A DNA stretch of 64,000 bases from Flavihumibacter stibioxidans. GTDB lineage: Bacteria; Bacteroidota; Bacteroidia; Chitinophagales; Chitinophagaceae. Below, in pieces: positions 25,768-34,895 of this stretch. The notes beneath the pieces were generated by a model that saw only the letters and a program-made list of their open reading frames with translations, ran no database searches and was not told the DNA's origin. Position 1 is the first letter of the stretch. Every line of letters starts with the position of its first letter. The DNA lies in contig NZ_MBUA01000012.1 of the NCBI RefSeq assembly GCF_014332695.1, positions 243,858-307,857 of the forward strand, in the 5' to 3' direction. Both the position numbers and the translations under genes were made by a program.

Positions 25768-27402
25768 ATGAGTCAAACCCCGATTGCTGTACAAAACGGA
25801 CACCCCAAGGGACTCTATGTTTTGTTTGCCACAGAAATGTGGGAACGATTCAATTATTATGGCATGCGGGCCGTATTGGTACTCTTCATGACCAAGGCCC
25901 TTTTATTCGACAAGGTTTTTGCTTCCAATTTGTACGGTGGTTATACCGGGCTGGTTTACCTCACGCCATTGATCGGCGGTTTTATCGCAGACAGGTACTG
26001 GGGCAATAAAAGATCGATCATCGCCGGAGGGTTGCTGATGGCAATCGGGGAATTTATCCTGTTCTTCTGTGGTTCGCTTTACCAGACAAATGAATCCCTG
26101 TCTTCCATGTTGTTCTTTTCCGGACTCGGTTTCATGATCGCCGGCAATGGTTTCTTCAAACCCAATATCTCCTCCCTGGTCGGACAACTCTATCCAAAAG
26201 GAGACCGCAGGATTGATCCGGCCTACACAATTTTCTATATGGGTATCAATGTGGGCGGTGCTCTCGGTCCCTTTGTGTGCGGACTGGTAGGCGATACCGG
26301 CAACCCCGATGATTTCAAATGGGCCTTCCTGGCAGGCGGCATCGGCATGCTGCTCAGCGTGGTTACCCAGCTCCTGTTCCAAAAGAAATACGTGGTGGCG
26401 CCCGATGGTTCGCCACTGGGACTGGTGCCGAAAGATTCTCCCAAAAGTTTTTCCAACCCGCTATTCATTGGAATAGGCCTGGCCCTGCTGGCAACAATGA
26501 TGATCGGCATGCTCTATATTGATGCAAAGGTTTTCAGCTTCCTCACATATTTACTGATTGCTTCCGCCCTGTACATCGTATTTTTTGTGCTGTCAGATAA
26601 AACGCTTTCAAAAATTGAAAAGGAAAGAGTCGGGGTTATTTTCATCGTTTCCTTCTTTGTGATTTTCTTCTGGAGTGCCTTTGAACAGGCCGGCGCCTCC
26701 CTCACCTTTTTTGCTGAAGAGCAGACACAGCGCCAGCTGGGATCCTTCCTGGTTCCAGCCAGTTTCTTCCAGTCACTTAACTCACTCTTCGTGGTCAGCT
26801 TTGCCCCCCTGTTTGCCTGGCTCTGGATCAAACTGGGTAAGCGTGAACCCGCTTCCCCCACCAAAATGGCATGGGGATTATTGCTGCTGGCCATCGGGTA
26901 TTTCTGGATCGCAACCGGGGTGAAAGATGTATCGGCCAATGTGAAAGTAAGTATGATGTGGCTGATTGGCATGTATGCCCTGCATACCTGGGGCGAGCTC
27001 TGCCTTTCACCCATCGGGCTTTCACTCGTAAACAAACTGGCCCCACTTAAATTCGCATCACTCCTGATGGCTGTATGGTTCCTTGCCAACGCCGCCGCCA
27101 ATAAACTGGCCGGGGTTTTAAGCACCCTCTACCCTCCGGGCATGTCCGAAATCAAGAAAGCCGCAGAACAGAATATTAACCTGGAGGGCATCCTGGCTAA
27201 AACCGTAACGCCCACCACCGAAGAAATTGCGAAGCTGAAGGAATTAAAGATCCCCTTTGAATACAAATCTGTCCTGGGGTTTGAGATCAACAACCTGAAT
27301 GAATTCTTCATGCTCTTCGTTTTCATGGCCGGAACCGCATCACTGATCCTGTTCCTGCTTACCAAAAAGCTGCAGAAAATGATGCACGAAGGCCAGGATT
27401 AA
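25768..27402 (+). CDS. Peptide:proton symporter, POT/PTR2 family (first copy)
   Basis: A 544-residue inner-membrane protein with about fourteen hydrophobic helices, importing di- and tripeptides with protons. The POT signature EMWERFNYYGMRAVLVLFMT is at residues 22-41 and contains the ExxERFxYYG proton-coupling motif. GNGFFKPNISSLVGQLYPKG, the second PTR2 signature, is near residue 125. FSAFEQAGASLTFFAEEQT-like sequence marks helix 7. A second POT gene follows after 23 bases, so the two form an operon. Confidence 0.94.
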   Translation: MSQTPIAVQNGHPKGLYVLFATEMWERFNYYGMRAVLVLFMTKALLFDKVFASNLYGGYTGLVYLTPLIGGFIADRYWGNKRSIIAGGLLMAIGEFILFFCGSLYQTNESLSSMLFFSGLGFMIAGNGFFKPNISSLVGQLYPKGDRRIDPAYTIFYMGINVGGALGPFVCGLVGDTGNPDDFKWAFLAGGIGMLLSVVTQLLFQKKYVVAPDGSPLGLVPKDSPKSFSNPLFIGIGLALLATMMIGMLYIDAKVFSFLTYLLIASALYIVFFVLSDKTLSKIEKERVGVIFIVSFFVIFFWSAFEQAGASLTFFAEEQTQRQLGSFLVPASFFQSLNSLFVVSFAPLFAWLWIKLGKREPASPTKMAWGLLLLAIGYFWIATGVKDVSANVKVSMMWLIGMYALHTWGELCLSPIGLSLVNKLAPLKFASLLMAVWFLANAAANKLAGVLSTLYPPGMSEIKKAAEQNINLEGILAKTVTPTTEEIAKLKELKIPFEYKSVLGFEINNLNEFFMLFVFMAGTASLILFLLTKKLQKMMHEGQD

Positions 27403-27425
27403 AATCTATCATTTAACTTCTTTCC

Positions 27426-29054
27426 ATGTGGTCTTCACATCCCCGCGCCCTGCCTTTCCTGTTCTTCTCTGAAATGTGGGAACGGTTTGGTTATTACCTG
27501 ATGATCGGCATCTTTACGCTTTACCTGAAAGATGTCAAAACGGGTTACGGCATGACGGAAGCAGAAGCTGCTGACCTGTACGGAACCTTTATCGCCCTCG
27601 TATTCCTGACCCCTTTCCTGGGCGGCCTGCTGGCAGACCGTTATTTCGGTTACCGCAAATCTATTATTGCCGGGGGACTGATGATGGGACTTGGTTATTG
27701 CCTGATGGCCATCCACAATACAGCTATGCTCTACACTTCCATGAGCCTGGTGATCGTCGGCAATGGTTTTTTCAAACCCAATATTTCCACCCTGCTGGGA
27801 AATGTATATTCCACACCACAGCACGTTCAACAGAAAGATGAAGGGTACAATATCTTCTACATGGGCATCAATGTGGGTGCTTTTATTTGCAATTTCTTTG
27901 GCGCGGCACTCTATATCATGCTGGGATGGGGTTATGCCTTCATCGCGGCCGGTGTTGGCATGTTCATTGGCGTAATCGTATTCCTGGTGGGAACCAGTCA
28001 CTATGCCGCCTATGATATAAAAAAAGGTGTGAAGGAGGGCGATATGTCCATCACCAGGATCACTTTATTAATACTGCTGCCATCGGTTCTTGCAGGCATC
28101 GTCGGCTGGATGCTGCCAGGATCGATCTTCGGTTCCGACTCCACAGATGCTTTCATTTTCGCCTGCCTGCCGGTACTCTATTTTTACGGATCACTATACA
28201 GGAAAGCAGCCCCCGAAGAAAAACGCCCCATAGCGGCACTGCTGGCCATTTTCGCAGTAGTGATCATGTTCTGGGCCGTATTCAAGCAGAACGGATCCGC
28301 CCTTACCACCTGGGCCGACCGTTATACCGACAGGTCGCTGGATGGCACCACTGCCACAGTTTTTGATCAACTCAGCCTGGCACAGACCATCCCTTTCAAA
28401 AAAGACAGTGTAGCCCTTTATGATCAGCAATTCCGCTTACAGAAAGAAAATGGCATAGTGCTGACAGAATTCAATTACCATCCCTATTTCAGGAACCTGC
28501 CCGCAGAGAAAACACCAGCAGAAGGCAGTTCCATAAAAGTTTGGGCAACCAACCTGAGCCAGTCCATCAATCCGGGCTGGGTAATCATACTTACCCCGCT
28601 GATCGTTGCATTATTCACGTGGATGCGCAAACGAAACGCCGAACCCAGTACGGCCACTAAGATTGCATGGGGATTATTCATCTCCGGACTGTCGGCACTG
28701 GTGATGGTGGGGGCGGTATATGCGAGCAGTAACGGTGCTGAAAAAGCAGGCATGTGGTGGCTGGTTGCCAGTTATGGCGTGATCACACTTGGGGAGCTGT
28801 TCCTGAGCCCGATGGGGTTATCCATTGTATCCAAACTGAGTCCGCCCCATATCACTTCCCTCATGATGGGCGGCTGGTTTGTGTCCACTTCCATCGGCAA
28901 TAAATTATCCGGGGTATTGGCTACCATGTGGGACAACTATTCTGATAAGGCCAACTATTTCTGGCTGAACTTTGCCCTCCTGATGGCTGCGGCGGCAATG
29001 TGTTTCGCCATGCTGAAATGGCTGAACCGCATAATGAAAGAAAAGGGACTTTGA
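27426..29054 (+). CDS. Peptide:proton symporter, POT/PTR2 family (second copy)
   Basis: A 542-residue relative of the preceding gene. The motif EMWERFGYYLMIGIFTLYLK is at residues 14-33, where the usual YYG has become YYL, and GNGFFKPNISTLLGNVY follows. An extended extracytoplasmic loop lies at about residues 310-360 (SLDGTTATVFDQLSLAQTIP region), longer than in the first copy. The pair most likely arose by duplication and may differ in peptide preference. The gene converges with apaG. Confidence 0.93.
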   Translation: MWSSHPRALPFLFFSEMWERFGYYLMIGIFTLYLKDVKTGYGMTEAEAADLYGTFIALVFLTPFLGGLLADRYFGYRKSIIAGGLMMGLGYCLMAIHNTAMLYTSMSLVIVGNGFFKPNISTLLGNVYSTPQHVQQKDEGYNIFYMGINVGAFICNFFGAALYIMLGWGYAFIAAGVGMFIGVIVFLVGTSHYAAYDIKKGVKEGDMSITRITLLILLPSVLAGIVGWMLPGSIFGSDSTDAFIFACLPVLYFYGSLYRKAAPEEKRPIAALLAIFAVVIMFWAVFKQNGSALTTWADRYTDRSLDGTTATVFDQLSLAQTIPFKKDSVALYDQQFRLQKENGIVLTEFNYHPYFRNLPAEKTPAEGSSIKVWATNLSQSINPGWVIILTPLIVALFTWMRKRNAEPSTATKIAWGLFISGLSALVMVGAVYASSNGAEKAGMWWLVASYGVITLGELFLSPMGLSIVSKLSPPHITSLMMGGWFVSTSIGNKLSGVLATMWDNYSDKANYFWLNFALLMAAAAMCFAMLKWLNRIMKEKGL

Positions 29055-29080
29055 TAAAGGCAGATCGGAAATCTGCCGGC

Positions 29081-29467
29081 TTAATTATTTTTGAAAGGAA
29101 CCACCATCTCAAACGCCGGGATATCTGCGTCAAAAAAACCTTTGGTGTCCATATTCTCCATCTGGTAGGTGCCGGACATACGGCCCATTTCGGTACGCAG
29201 GTTACAGCCGCTTACATATTGATAACGGTCTCCGGGCTGTAGGACGGGCTGCACACCCACCACACCTTCTCCTTCAACCTCCCGGAACTCGCCGTTGGAA
29301 TCAAAAATATGCCAGTGGCGCCGGTGCAGTTTTACAGGAAAACTGTTATGATTTTCAATGGTGATCCGGTAAGCAAACATGAACTCGCCCGAAATGGGAT
29401 TCGAATAATCGGGCTGGTAATAAGTTTCCACACTCACCTCAACACCCTGTGTGGTAGTACTGTTCAT
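29081..29467 (-). CDS. apaG: ApaG domain protein
   Basis: A 128-residue protein made almost entirely of the ApaG beta-sandwich domain. Typical segments are EVSVETYYQPDYSNP, FAYRITIENHNSFPVKLHRR, HWHIFDSNGEFREVEGEGVVG and SGCNLRTEMGRMSGTYQM. ApaG-type domains are linked to divalent-metal effects and also occur in F-box proteins; the exact biochemical role is not settled. It is monocistronic, divergent from the isocitrate dehydrogenase gene. Confidence 0.93.
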   Translation of the reverse strand: MNSTTTQGVEVSVETYYQPDYSNPISGEFMFAYRITIENHNSFPVKLHRRHWHIFDSNGEFREVEGEGVVGVQPVLQPGDRYQYVSGCNLRTEMGRMSGTYQMENMDTKGFFDADIPAFEMVVPFKNN

Positions 29468-29554
29468 TCCCTGTAATTTGTTTAAAGGTATATAAAAACA
29501 ACCGCCGGAGCCAGTTTTTGTTCATTTTTTAGCTTTTCAATCTCTGCCCCGTCT

Positions 29555-29562
29555 TACCTTTG
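29555..29562 (+). promoter_or_regulatory. -7 promoter element of the isocitrate dehydrogenase gene
   Basis: TACCTTTG matches TAnnTTTG and is 35 bases before the ATG at 29598. Confidence 0.5.
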
Positions 29563-29597
29563 CGGCACCTAACAACTCACCTTCCAAATAAATTAGT

Positions 29598-31049
29598 ATG
29601 AAAATCGCTGTAGCCAAAGGAGATGGTATCGGACCGGAAATCATGGATGCCGTTCTCGGTATTTTCCAGGCCAACCAGGTTCCGCTTGAGTACGAATTCG
29701 TAGACATGGGCAAATGGGTATTCGACAAAGGGTATTCCAACGGTATGACACCGGAGGCCCAGGAGACCATCGAGAACCTCTCCATCCTCTTCAAGGGCCC
29801 CATGGAAACGCCCAAGGGAAAAGGGGTTAAAAGTGTCAACGTAACTGCCCGCAAGACCTGGAATACCTACGCCAACAAACGCGAATTCCAGACCCTGCAC
29901 GGAGTGGATACTGTTTTCAGTAAGGCAGGCATTCCCATTGACCTCACCATCGTGAGGGAAAATATCGAGGACACTTATGGTGGTATTGAACACATGCTGA
30001 CCCATGACGTGGCCCTCAGTCGACGCTTCATTACCCGCCCGGGAAGCCTGCAGGTGATTAAATATGCCTTCGAAATGGCCAGTAAAAATGGCGCGAAACG
30101 CATCACCTGCGGACACAAGGCCAATATCATGAAAATCACGGATGGCACTTTCCTGGAAGTATTCTACGAAGTGGCTAAGGACTATCCCCACCTGAAGGCA
30201 GACGATGTAATTGTGGACGATCTTTGTATGAAACTGGTCAGCCGCCCCCACGAATTTGACGTGGTAGTACTAACCAACCTGCAGGGTGATATCGTAAGCG
30301 ATCTTTGTGCCGGACTTGTTGGCGGTCTTGGATTTGCTCCTTCTTCCAATATCGGTGACCATATCTGTATTTTCGAAGCCGTACACGGAACAGCGCCGGA
30401 TATAGCCGGAAAAAATATCGCCAACCCAACCGCCCTCCTGCTGAGTGGCATTGCCATGCTGCGCCACCTCGGACTAATGGAGAACGCGGCCATCATCGAA
30501 AACGCCCTCCTGTACACGCTGGAAAGCGGCGTACACACCGGTGATTTCGGCGACAAAAGCATTCCTCCGGTAAACACCACAGAATTTGCCAATGCCATTA
30601 TTGCCAATCTGGGCAAGACCCCCGCTCATGGGGCCAGGCCATTGCTGCCAAACAAACCCATCACGCCTACCGTATTCAAGCTGGAAGAGAACCCGATGAT
30701 CATGTCCAAGGAACTGGAGCATGAAATGATTATTGGAGTTGACATGTTCATTGAAAGCAGTGAGCAACCGCTGGCTGTTGCAGAAAAATGCCTCCGGCAT
30801 ACCGGCGATCTGTTCAAACTGGTTACCATCAGCAACCGGGGAACCCAGGTGTGGCCCAAGGGATCCGTATTTACCAATATGGTAAACCTCTATGGCGCCC
30901 GCTTCGAAAGTGTTGGTGAAGCCGAAGTAACCCAAACAGATATCCTTGAGTTATACAAAAGGCTGATGAATGATTTTAAAATCTGCTCATCTGAACTGCT
31001 CAATGTCTGGGGCGATAAAAAGGCTTACAGCCTGGCACAGGGACAGTAA
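29598..31049 (+). CDS. icd: Isocitrate dehydrogenase with C-terminal extension
   Basis: A 483-residue TCA-cycle enzyme oxidising isocitrate to 2-oxoglutarate. The isopropylmalate/isocitrate dehydrogenase fold is evident in IAVAKGDGIGPEIMDAVLGI, VRENIEDTYGGIE and the signature NLQGDIVSDLCAGLVGGLGF. After about residue 340 there is an extra domain of roughly 140 residues (HEMIIGVDMFIESSEQPLAV), as in the Thermus/Rickettsia type. That type usually uses NADP, but I did not verify cofactor residues. The gene is followed by a hairpin terminator. Confidence 0.93.
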   Translation: MKIAVAKGDGIGPEIMDAVLGIFQANQVPLEYEFVDMGKWVFDKGYSNGMTPEAQETIENLSILFKGPMETPKGKGVKSVNVTARKTWNTYANKREFQTLHGVDTVFSKAGIPIDLTIVRENIEDTYGGIEHMLTHDVALSRRFITRPGSLQVIKYAFEMASKNGAKRITCGHKANIMKITDGTFLEVFYEVAKDYPHLKADDVIVDDLCMKLVSRPHEFDVVVLTNLQGDIVSDLCAGLVGGLGFAPSSNIGDHICIFEAVHGTAPDIAGKNIANPTALLLSGIAMLRHLGLMENAAIIENALLYTLESGVHTGDFGDKSIPPVNTTEFANAIIANLGKTPAHGARPLLPNKPITPTVFKLEENPMIMSKELEHEMIIGVDMFIESSEQPLAVAEKCLRHTGDLFKLVTISNRGTQVWPKGSVFTNMVNLYGARFESVGEAEVTQTDILELYKRLMNDFKICSSELLNVWGDKKAYSLAQGQ

Positions 31050-31094
31050 GCATATGACCATTGAGCCGGTGATCACTGACCAGGAAATAAACAG

Positions 31095-31126
31095 AACAGC
31101 CGCCTTCGGGCGGTTGTTTTTTTGTT
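31095..31126 (+). terminator. Rho-independent terminator after icd
   Basis: AACAGCCGCC and GGCGGTTGTT pair around a TTCG loop and are followed by a T run. Confidence 0.85.
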
Positions 31127-31135
31127 GACACCTCA

Positions 31136-31360
31136 CTAATAAGGCAGCTTTCCTGTGATGGCGAAAGATACCATCGCAGTGGCCACCATCGCGATCACGG
31201 CCAGCAGCAACAATAACCTGGCGCGCCTTACAGATTCGGCATTTGCTTCACGCCTACCTTCATACCAAGCATAGGAGCTGTACATGGCCAACAGTGCCGC
31301 ACAAACGAAAATAAGCTGGTAAAGCCCCCAGGAAGCATCGGTTGCATTCAGTAAGTTCAT
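31136..31360 (-). CDS. Small two-helix membrane protein
   Basis: A 74-residue protein of unknown function. It has two hydrophobic helices, YQLIFVCAALLAMYSSYAWY and LLLLLAVIAMVATAMVSFAI, separated by a charged loop (EGRREANAESVRRAR), so it is probably an inner-membrane protein. It follows the SUI1 gene at 44 bases in the same direction and converges with icd. The clear two-helix design and clean spacing support a real gene. Confidence 0.6.
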   Translation of the reverse strand: MNLLNATDASWGLYQLIFVCAALLAMYSSYAWYEGRREANAESVRRARLLLLLAVIAMVATAMVSFAITGKLPY

Positions 31361-31404
31361 TCGGTCATACTATTTTATCAGGGAATCCGGCCTCGCAGAA
31401 CCGT

Positions 31405-31749
31405 TTACACTTTTTTTGATTTAGCAAACCCGTTCTTAAGCAGCCACTGCAGCACTTTTTCGCGCTGGTCGCCCTGGATGATCGCCTCACCATCCTTGAC
31501 CGAACCGCCGGTGCCGCAAAAATTCTTCAACTGTTTGCCGAGTTTTTCGAGATCCTCTGCGGTGCCTGCAAATCCGGTAACCAGTGTAACGGCCTTGCCT
31601 CCACGCTGTTTGGTGTCCAGCCTCACCCTCAGCACCTGCTTATCAGGCGCCAATGTAGTCATCTCCGGTTCATTTTCCTCCTCAAACCGAAAATCAGGAT
31701 TCGTTGAAAAAACAAACCCGTTCCTATCTGACTTATTCTTTTTAGACAT
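31405..31749 (-). CDS. SUI1/eIF1-like translation factor (YciH type)
   Basis: A 114-residue protein from the ATG at 31749 (MSKKNKSDRNGFVFSTNPDF). The C-terminal two thirds form the SUI1/eIF1 fold: VRLDTKQRGGKAVTLVTGFA, LGKQLKNFCGTGGSVKDGEA and IIQGDQREKVLQWLLKNGF. In bacteria YciH is non-essential and can affect start-codon fidelity in initiation. It lies between nadC and a small membrane protein, 40 bases after nadC. Confidence 0.93.
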   Translation of the reverse strand: MSKKNKSDRNGFVFSTNPDFRFEEENEPEMTTLAPDKQVLRVRLDTKQRGGKAVTLVTGFAGTAEDLEKLGKQLKNFCGTGGSVKDGEAIIQGDQREKVLQWLLKNGFAKSKKV

Positions 31750-31765
31750 CCTCTCTATTTTAAAC

Positions 31766-31794
31766 ATTCACCATTCACCATTCACCATTTCACC
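31766..31794. repeat. Heptamer microsatellite ATTCACC between nadC and the SUI1 gene
   Basis: Three perfect ATTCACC units and one variant (ATTTCACC) sit in the 40-base gap and run over the nadC stop codon. The same three-unit repeat occurs at 43663-43683. Confidence 0.85.
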
Positions 31795-32647
31795 GTTTCG
31801 CTTTCAGGCTCAGATCCACACTCCTTGCCTGGTGAATCAGCGCCCCTACGCTCACAAAATCAACCCCGGTCTTCGCATAATCCTCCAGGTTGTTCAGGTT
31901 GATTCCCCCACTGGCCTCTGTTTCAAAATCCGGGCCGATCAGCGGCAGTGCCTGTTCAATCTGGGCCGGACTAAAATTATCGAGCATAATGCGGAATACC
32001 TTCCCCCTGCCGGCAGCCACCGCTTCCCGCACATCCTCCAGTGTCCTGGTCTCCACCTCTATTTTCAATCCGGGTTTTACCGTCTGAACATATCGCCAGG
32101 CTTTATCAATCGCCCTGGTAATACCGCCGCAATAGTCAATATGGTTGTCCTTCAGCATGATCATATCGTACAGGGCAAACCGATGATTCACCCCGCCACC
32201 GATGGCAACCGCCCATTTTTCCAGGAGCCTGAAATTAGGCGTGGTCTTCCGGGTATCCAGCACTTTGGTATGATATCCTTTAATCTTTTCGGTATACTGG
32301 CGGGTCAATCCGGCTATTCCGCTCATCCGCTGCATACAATTCAATACCAGGCGCTCACACTGCAGAATGGTATGGATATCGGCGTCTACCTCAAAGGCAA
32401 TCTCCCCGTATTGCATATCATCGCCATCCTTCTTAAAAGCGCGAAAACTGATATCGGGCTGCATCTGCCTGAAAATCCGCTCTGCCACTTCCATACCTGC
32501 CAGCACGCCATCCTCCTTGATCCTGAGAACGGCAGTACCCTTTTCCCCAGCCGGAATACAACAAAGCGTGGAGTGGTCTCCATCGCCGATATCTTCTGCC
32601 AGTGCTTCCGTAATCAGCCTGGTAAATAAAGTATCAGGAATTATCAT
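31790..32647 (-). CDS. nadC: Nicotinate-nucleotide pyrophosphorylase (carboxylating)
   Basis: A 285-residue enzyme converting quinolinate and PRPP to nicotinate mononucleotide in NAD synthesis. The start at 32647 (MIIPDTLFTRLITEALAEDI) is conserved in the family; the longer frame adds an unrelated 31-residue lead. Core motifs are LVLNCMQRMSGIAGLTRQY, LDTRKTTPNFRLLEKWAVAI, GGGVNHRFALYDMIMLKDNH and EVETRTLEDVREAV. Length is standard. It heads a three-gene leftward unit with the SUI1 gene and a small membrane protein. Confidence 0.97.
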   Translation of the reverse strand: MIIPDTLFTRLITEALAEDIGDGDHSTLCCIPAGEKGTAVLRIKEDGVLAGMEVAERIFRQMQPDISFRAFKKDGDDMQYGEIAFEVDADIHTILQCERLVLNCMQRMSGIAGLTRQYTEKIKGYHTKVLDTRKTTPNFRLLEKWAVAIGGGVNHRFALYDMIMLKDNHIDYCGGITRAIDKAWRYVQTVKPGLKIEVETRTLEDVREAVAAGRGKVFRIMLDNFSPAQIEQALPLIGPDFETEASGGINLNNLEDYAKTGVDFVSVGALIHQARSVDLSLKAKR

Positions 32648-32702
32648 AAAACAAAGATAAGGGGCAGTTCCCTTCACCCTTCCAAAGTCTGCCCGCAACC
32701 AA

Positions 32703-32729
32703 GCAAAAAGCCCCGCATTACTGCGGGGC
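32703..32729 (-). terminator. Rho-independent terminator of the DUF4783 gene
   Basis: On the minus strand GCCCCGC and GCGGGGC pair across a six-base loop, followed by TTTTTGC. It is 53 bases after the DUF4783 stop and upstream of nadC. Confidence 0.8.
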
Positions 32730-32781
32730 CGGCACTTCACGAGAATATTGTGATCATCAAAGGGATATTGTACACATTTAA

Positions 32782-33171
32782 TTACTCCTCCTGGAACCTC
32801 ATTTCCTGCAGGAATTGCTTTTCGCCTTTCTGTTTCAGGAACAGGGTGGTGCGATAACGACCATTTTGTGTCATCAGCACCCCGATAATATAATTGGATC
32901 CGTTGTTCTCACCACGGTGTTTCAGTTCAAAGGATTTCACGCCCCCATTGGTGCTGAAAAAATTCTTCAGGATCATTTCTGCCTGGATACGGCTGTAGTT
33001 ATCGCTCTTCTCCGGCAGGCTGATGTCAACCCTTGAATCAAAATAACGTGACAACAAATTGGCATTACCCGATTTGAGTGCCACCACCACTGAATCAGTT
33101 TCGGCACGGTTAACAAATCCGGATACTAAAATAGTCGCGCTTAATAGGATAATTGTAAAAAATGCTTTCAT
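32782..33171 (-). CDS. DUF4783 family secreted protein
   Basis: A 129-residue protein with a signal peptide ending near residue 21 (ILLSATILVSGFVNRAE). The mature part is a small alpha/beta domain of NTF2-like size: DSVVVALKSGNANLLSRYFD, then VKSFELKHRGENNGSNYIIG and YRTTLFLKQKG. This pattern is DUF4783, restricted mainly to Bacteroidota, of unknown function. It is monocistronic, with its own terminator, and divergent from gpmI. Confidence 0.85.
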   Translation of the reverse strand: MKAFFTIILLSATILVSGFVNRAETDSVVVALKSGNANLLSRYFDSRVDISLPEKSDNYSRIQAEMILKNFFSTNGGVKSFELKHRGENNGSNYIIGVLMTQNGRYRTTLFLKQKGEKQFLQEMRFQEE

Positions 33172-33337
33172 ACGTTACTGTTTAACGGTAATGAGCTTTC
33201 GGAAGGATAACGGACTACGGCAGGTAGCAATCAATCTTCCAAAAGTGTGCCAACTTGTCAAAAACCACCCAAATCCGCCGTCAATGGCTGAATTTTTGCC
33301 TAGATTTACGGTAAGTTTCAAGCAGAACCAATAAAAA

Positions 33338-34855
33338 ATGAAAAAAGCAATCCTGATTATTATGGATGGATGGGGGCTCGGGAAAGTAGCGTCCAGTGAT
33401 GCCATCCAGCACGCCAATGTACCCTTCGTTACCAGTCTTTACAGCAAATTCCCCCATACCACCCTCATTACCTGTGGAGAAGCAGTCGGACTTCCGGAAG
33501 GCCAGATGGGCAATAGTGAAGTGGGCCACCTGAACCTGGGTGCGGGCCGGATCGTTTACCAGGAACTGCAGCGCATCAATGTGGCTATCCGCGACGGCGA
33601 ATTCCAGCAGAACCCGGTATTACTGAACGCCATCCGGACCGCCAAAGCCAATGACAAGGCACTTCACCTGCTCGGATTGGTGAGCGACGGCGGTGTCCAT
33701 TCCCATACCAGCCACCTGAAAGCCATCGTCAGCCTCTGCAAACAGGAAGACTTTTCAAAAGTATTTATTCATGCCTTTACAGACGGACGGGATACAGACC
33801 CCAAAAGCGGCCTGGGATATATGACCAGCCTCCAGGCTCACCTCGACCAGACCACCGGATGCATCGCAACAGTCAGTGGCCGCTATTATGCCATGGACCG
33901 CGACAAACGCTGGGAAAGGGTAAAACTGGCCTATGACGCCATGGTAAAAGCCACGGGAGAAAAAGCCACCAATGCCCTGGCTGCCATCCGGGAATCCTAT
34001 GACAAAAACATCACAGACGAGTTCCTGATGCCTACTGTCATCACCAACGATGCCGGCCACCCACTGGCCACCATCAAAAACGGTGATTCCGTAATGGTCT
34101 TTAATTTCCGCACCGACCGCTGCCGCGAAATCACTGAGGTCCTGAGCCAGACCGATATGCCGGAACATGGAATGAAACACCTGAACCTTCACTATACCAC
34201 CATGACGGAATATGACAAAACCTTTAAAAATGTAAACGTCGTATTCGAGAACGATAACCTGAACAATACGCTTGGTGAAGTGCTCGCGGCCAACGGAAAA
34301 AAACAGATCCGGATCGCCGAAACAGAAAAATATCCGCATGTAACCTTCTTCTTCAGTGGCGGTCGCGAATTGCCCTTCGAAGGTGAAACCCGCATCCTGA
34401 AGCCATCACCCAAAGTGGCAACCTATGACCTGCAGCCGGAAATGAGCGCCTATGACCTGACGGATGCCCTGGTGCCTGAAATCGAAAAGGAATCAGCGGA
34501 TTTCATTTGCCTCAACTACGCCAATGCCGACATGGTTGGGCATACCGGAATCTTCCCTGCTGCCATCAAAGCCGTAGAAACAGTGGACAAATGCGTGGAA
34601 AGGGTGGTGACCGCGGCTATCGATCATGGTTACACGATTTTCCTGACGGCAGACCATGGCAACGCCGATTTTATGATCAATGAAGACGGAAGCCCCAATA
34701 CCGCTCACACGCTGAACCTGGTGCCCTTGTTCATTATCGATAAAAACTGGCGCGGCACCGTGAACCCCGGGAAGCTGGGCGATATCGCCCCAACCATCCT
34801 TCATTTTATGGGACTGCCCATTCCGAAAGAGATGAGCGGCAACGTACTGGTATAA
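33338..34855 (+). CDS. gpmI: 2,3-bisphosphoglycerate-independent phosphoglycerate mutase
   Basis: A 505-residue alkaline-phosphatase-superfamily enzyme that interconverts 3- and 2-phosphoglycerate. The metal and catalytic motifs are visible: IIMDGWG near residue 8, the phospho-serine Ser60 in GQMGNSEVGHLN, HAFTDGRDTDP, NFRTDRCREIT, NYANADMVGHTG and TADHGNADFM. Length is typical. It is followed at 40 bases by the heme-binding protein gene in the same direction. Confidence 0.97.
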   Translation: MKKAILIIMDGWGLGKVASSDAIQHANVPFVTSLYSKFPHTTLITCGEAVGLPEGQMGNSEVGHLNLGAGRIVYQELQRINVAIRDGEFQQNPVLLNAIRTAKANDKALHLLGLVSDGGVHSHTSHLKAIVSLCKQEDFSKVFIHAFTDGRDTDPKSGLGYMTSLQAHLDQTTGCIATVSGRYYAMDRDKRWERVKLAYDAMVKATGEKATNALAAIRESYDKNITDEFLMPTVITNDAGHPLATIKNGDSVMVFNFRTDRCREITEVLSQTDMPEHGMKHLNLHYTTMTEYDKTFKNVNVVFENDNLNNTLGEVLAANGKKQIRIAETEKYPHVTFFFSGGRELPFEGETRILKPSPKVATYDLQPEMSAYDLTDALVPEIEKESADFICLNYANADMVGHTGIFPAAIKAVETVDKCVERVVTAAIDHGYTIFLTADHGNADFMINEDGSPNTAHTLNLVPLFIIDKNWRGTVNPGKLGDIAPTILHFMGLPIPKEMSGNVLV

Positions 34856-34895
34856 ATCCATCCTAAACTGGTTTAATAATCCTAAAACCGATCAA

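Noticed and set aside
31478-32629. A 383-residue plus-strand frame opposite nadC and the SUI1 gene
   Set aside because: Covers two well-supported minus-strand genes and has no family features.
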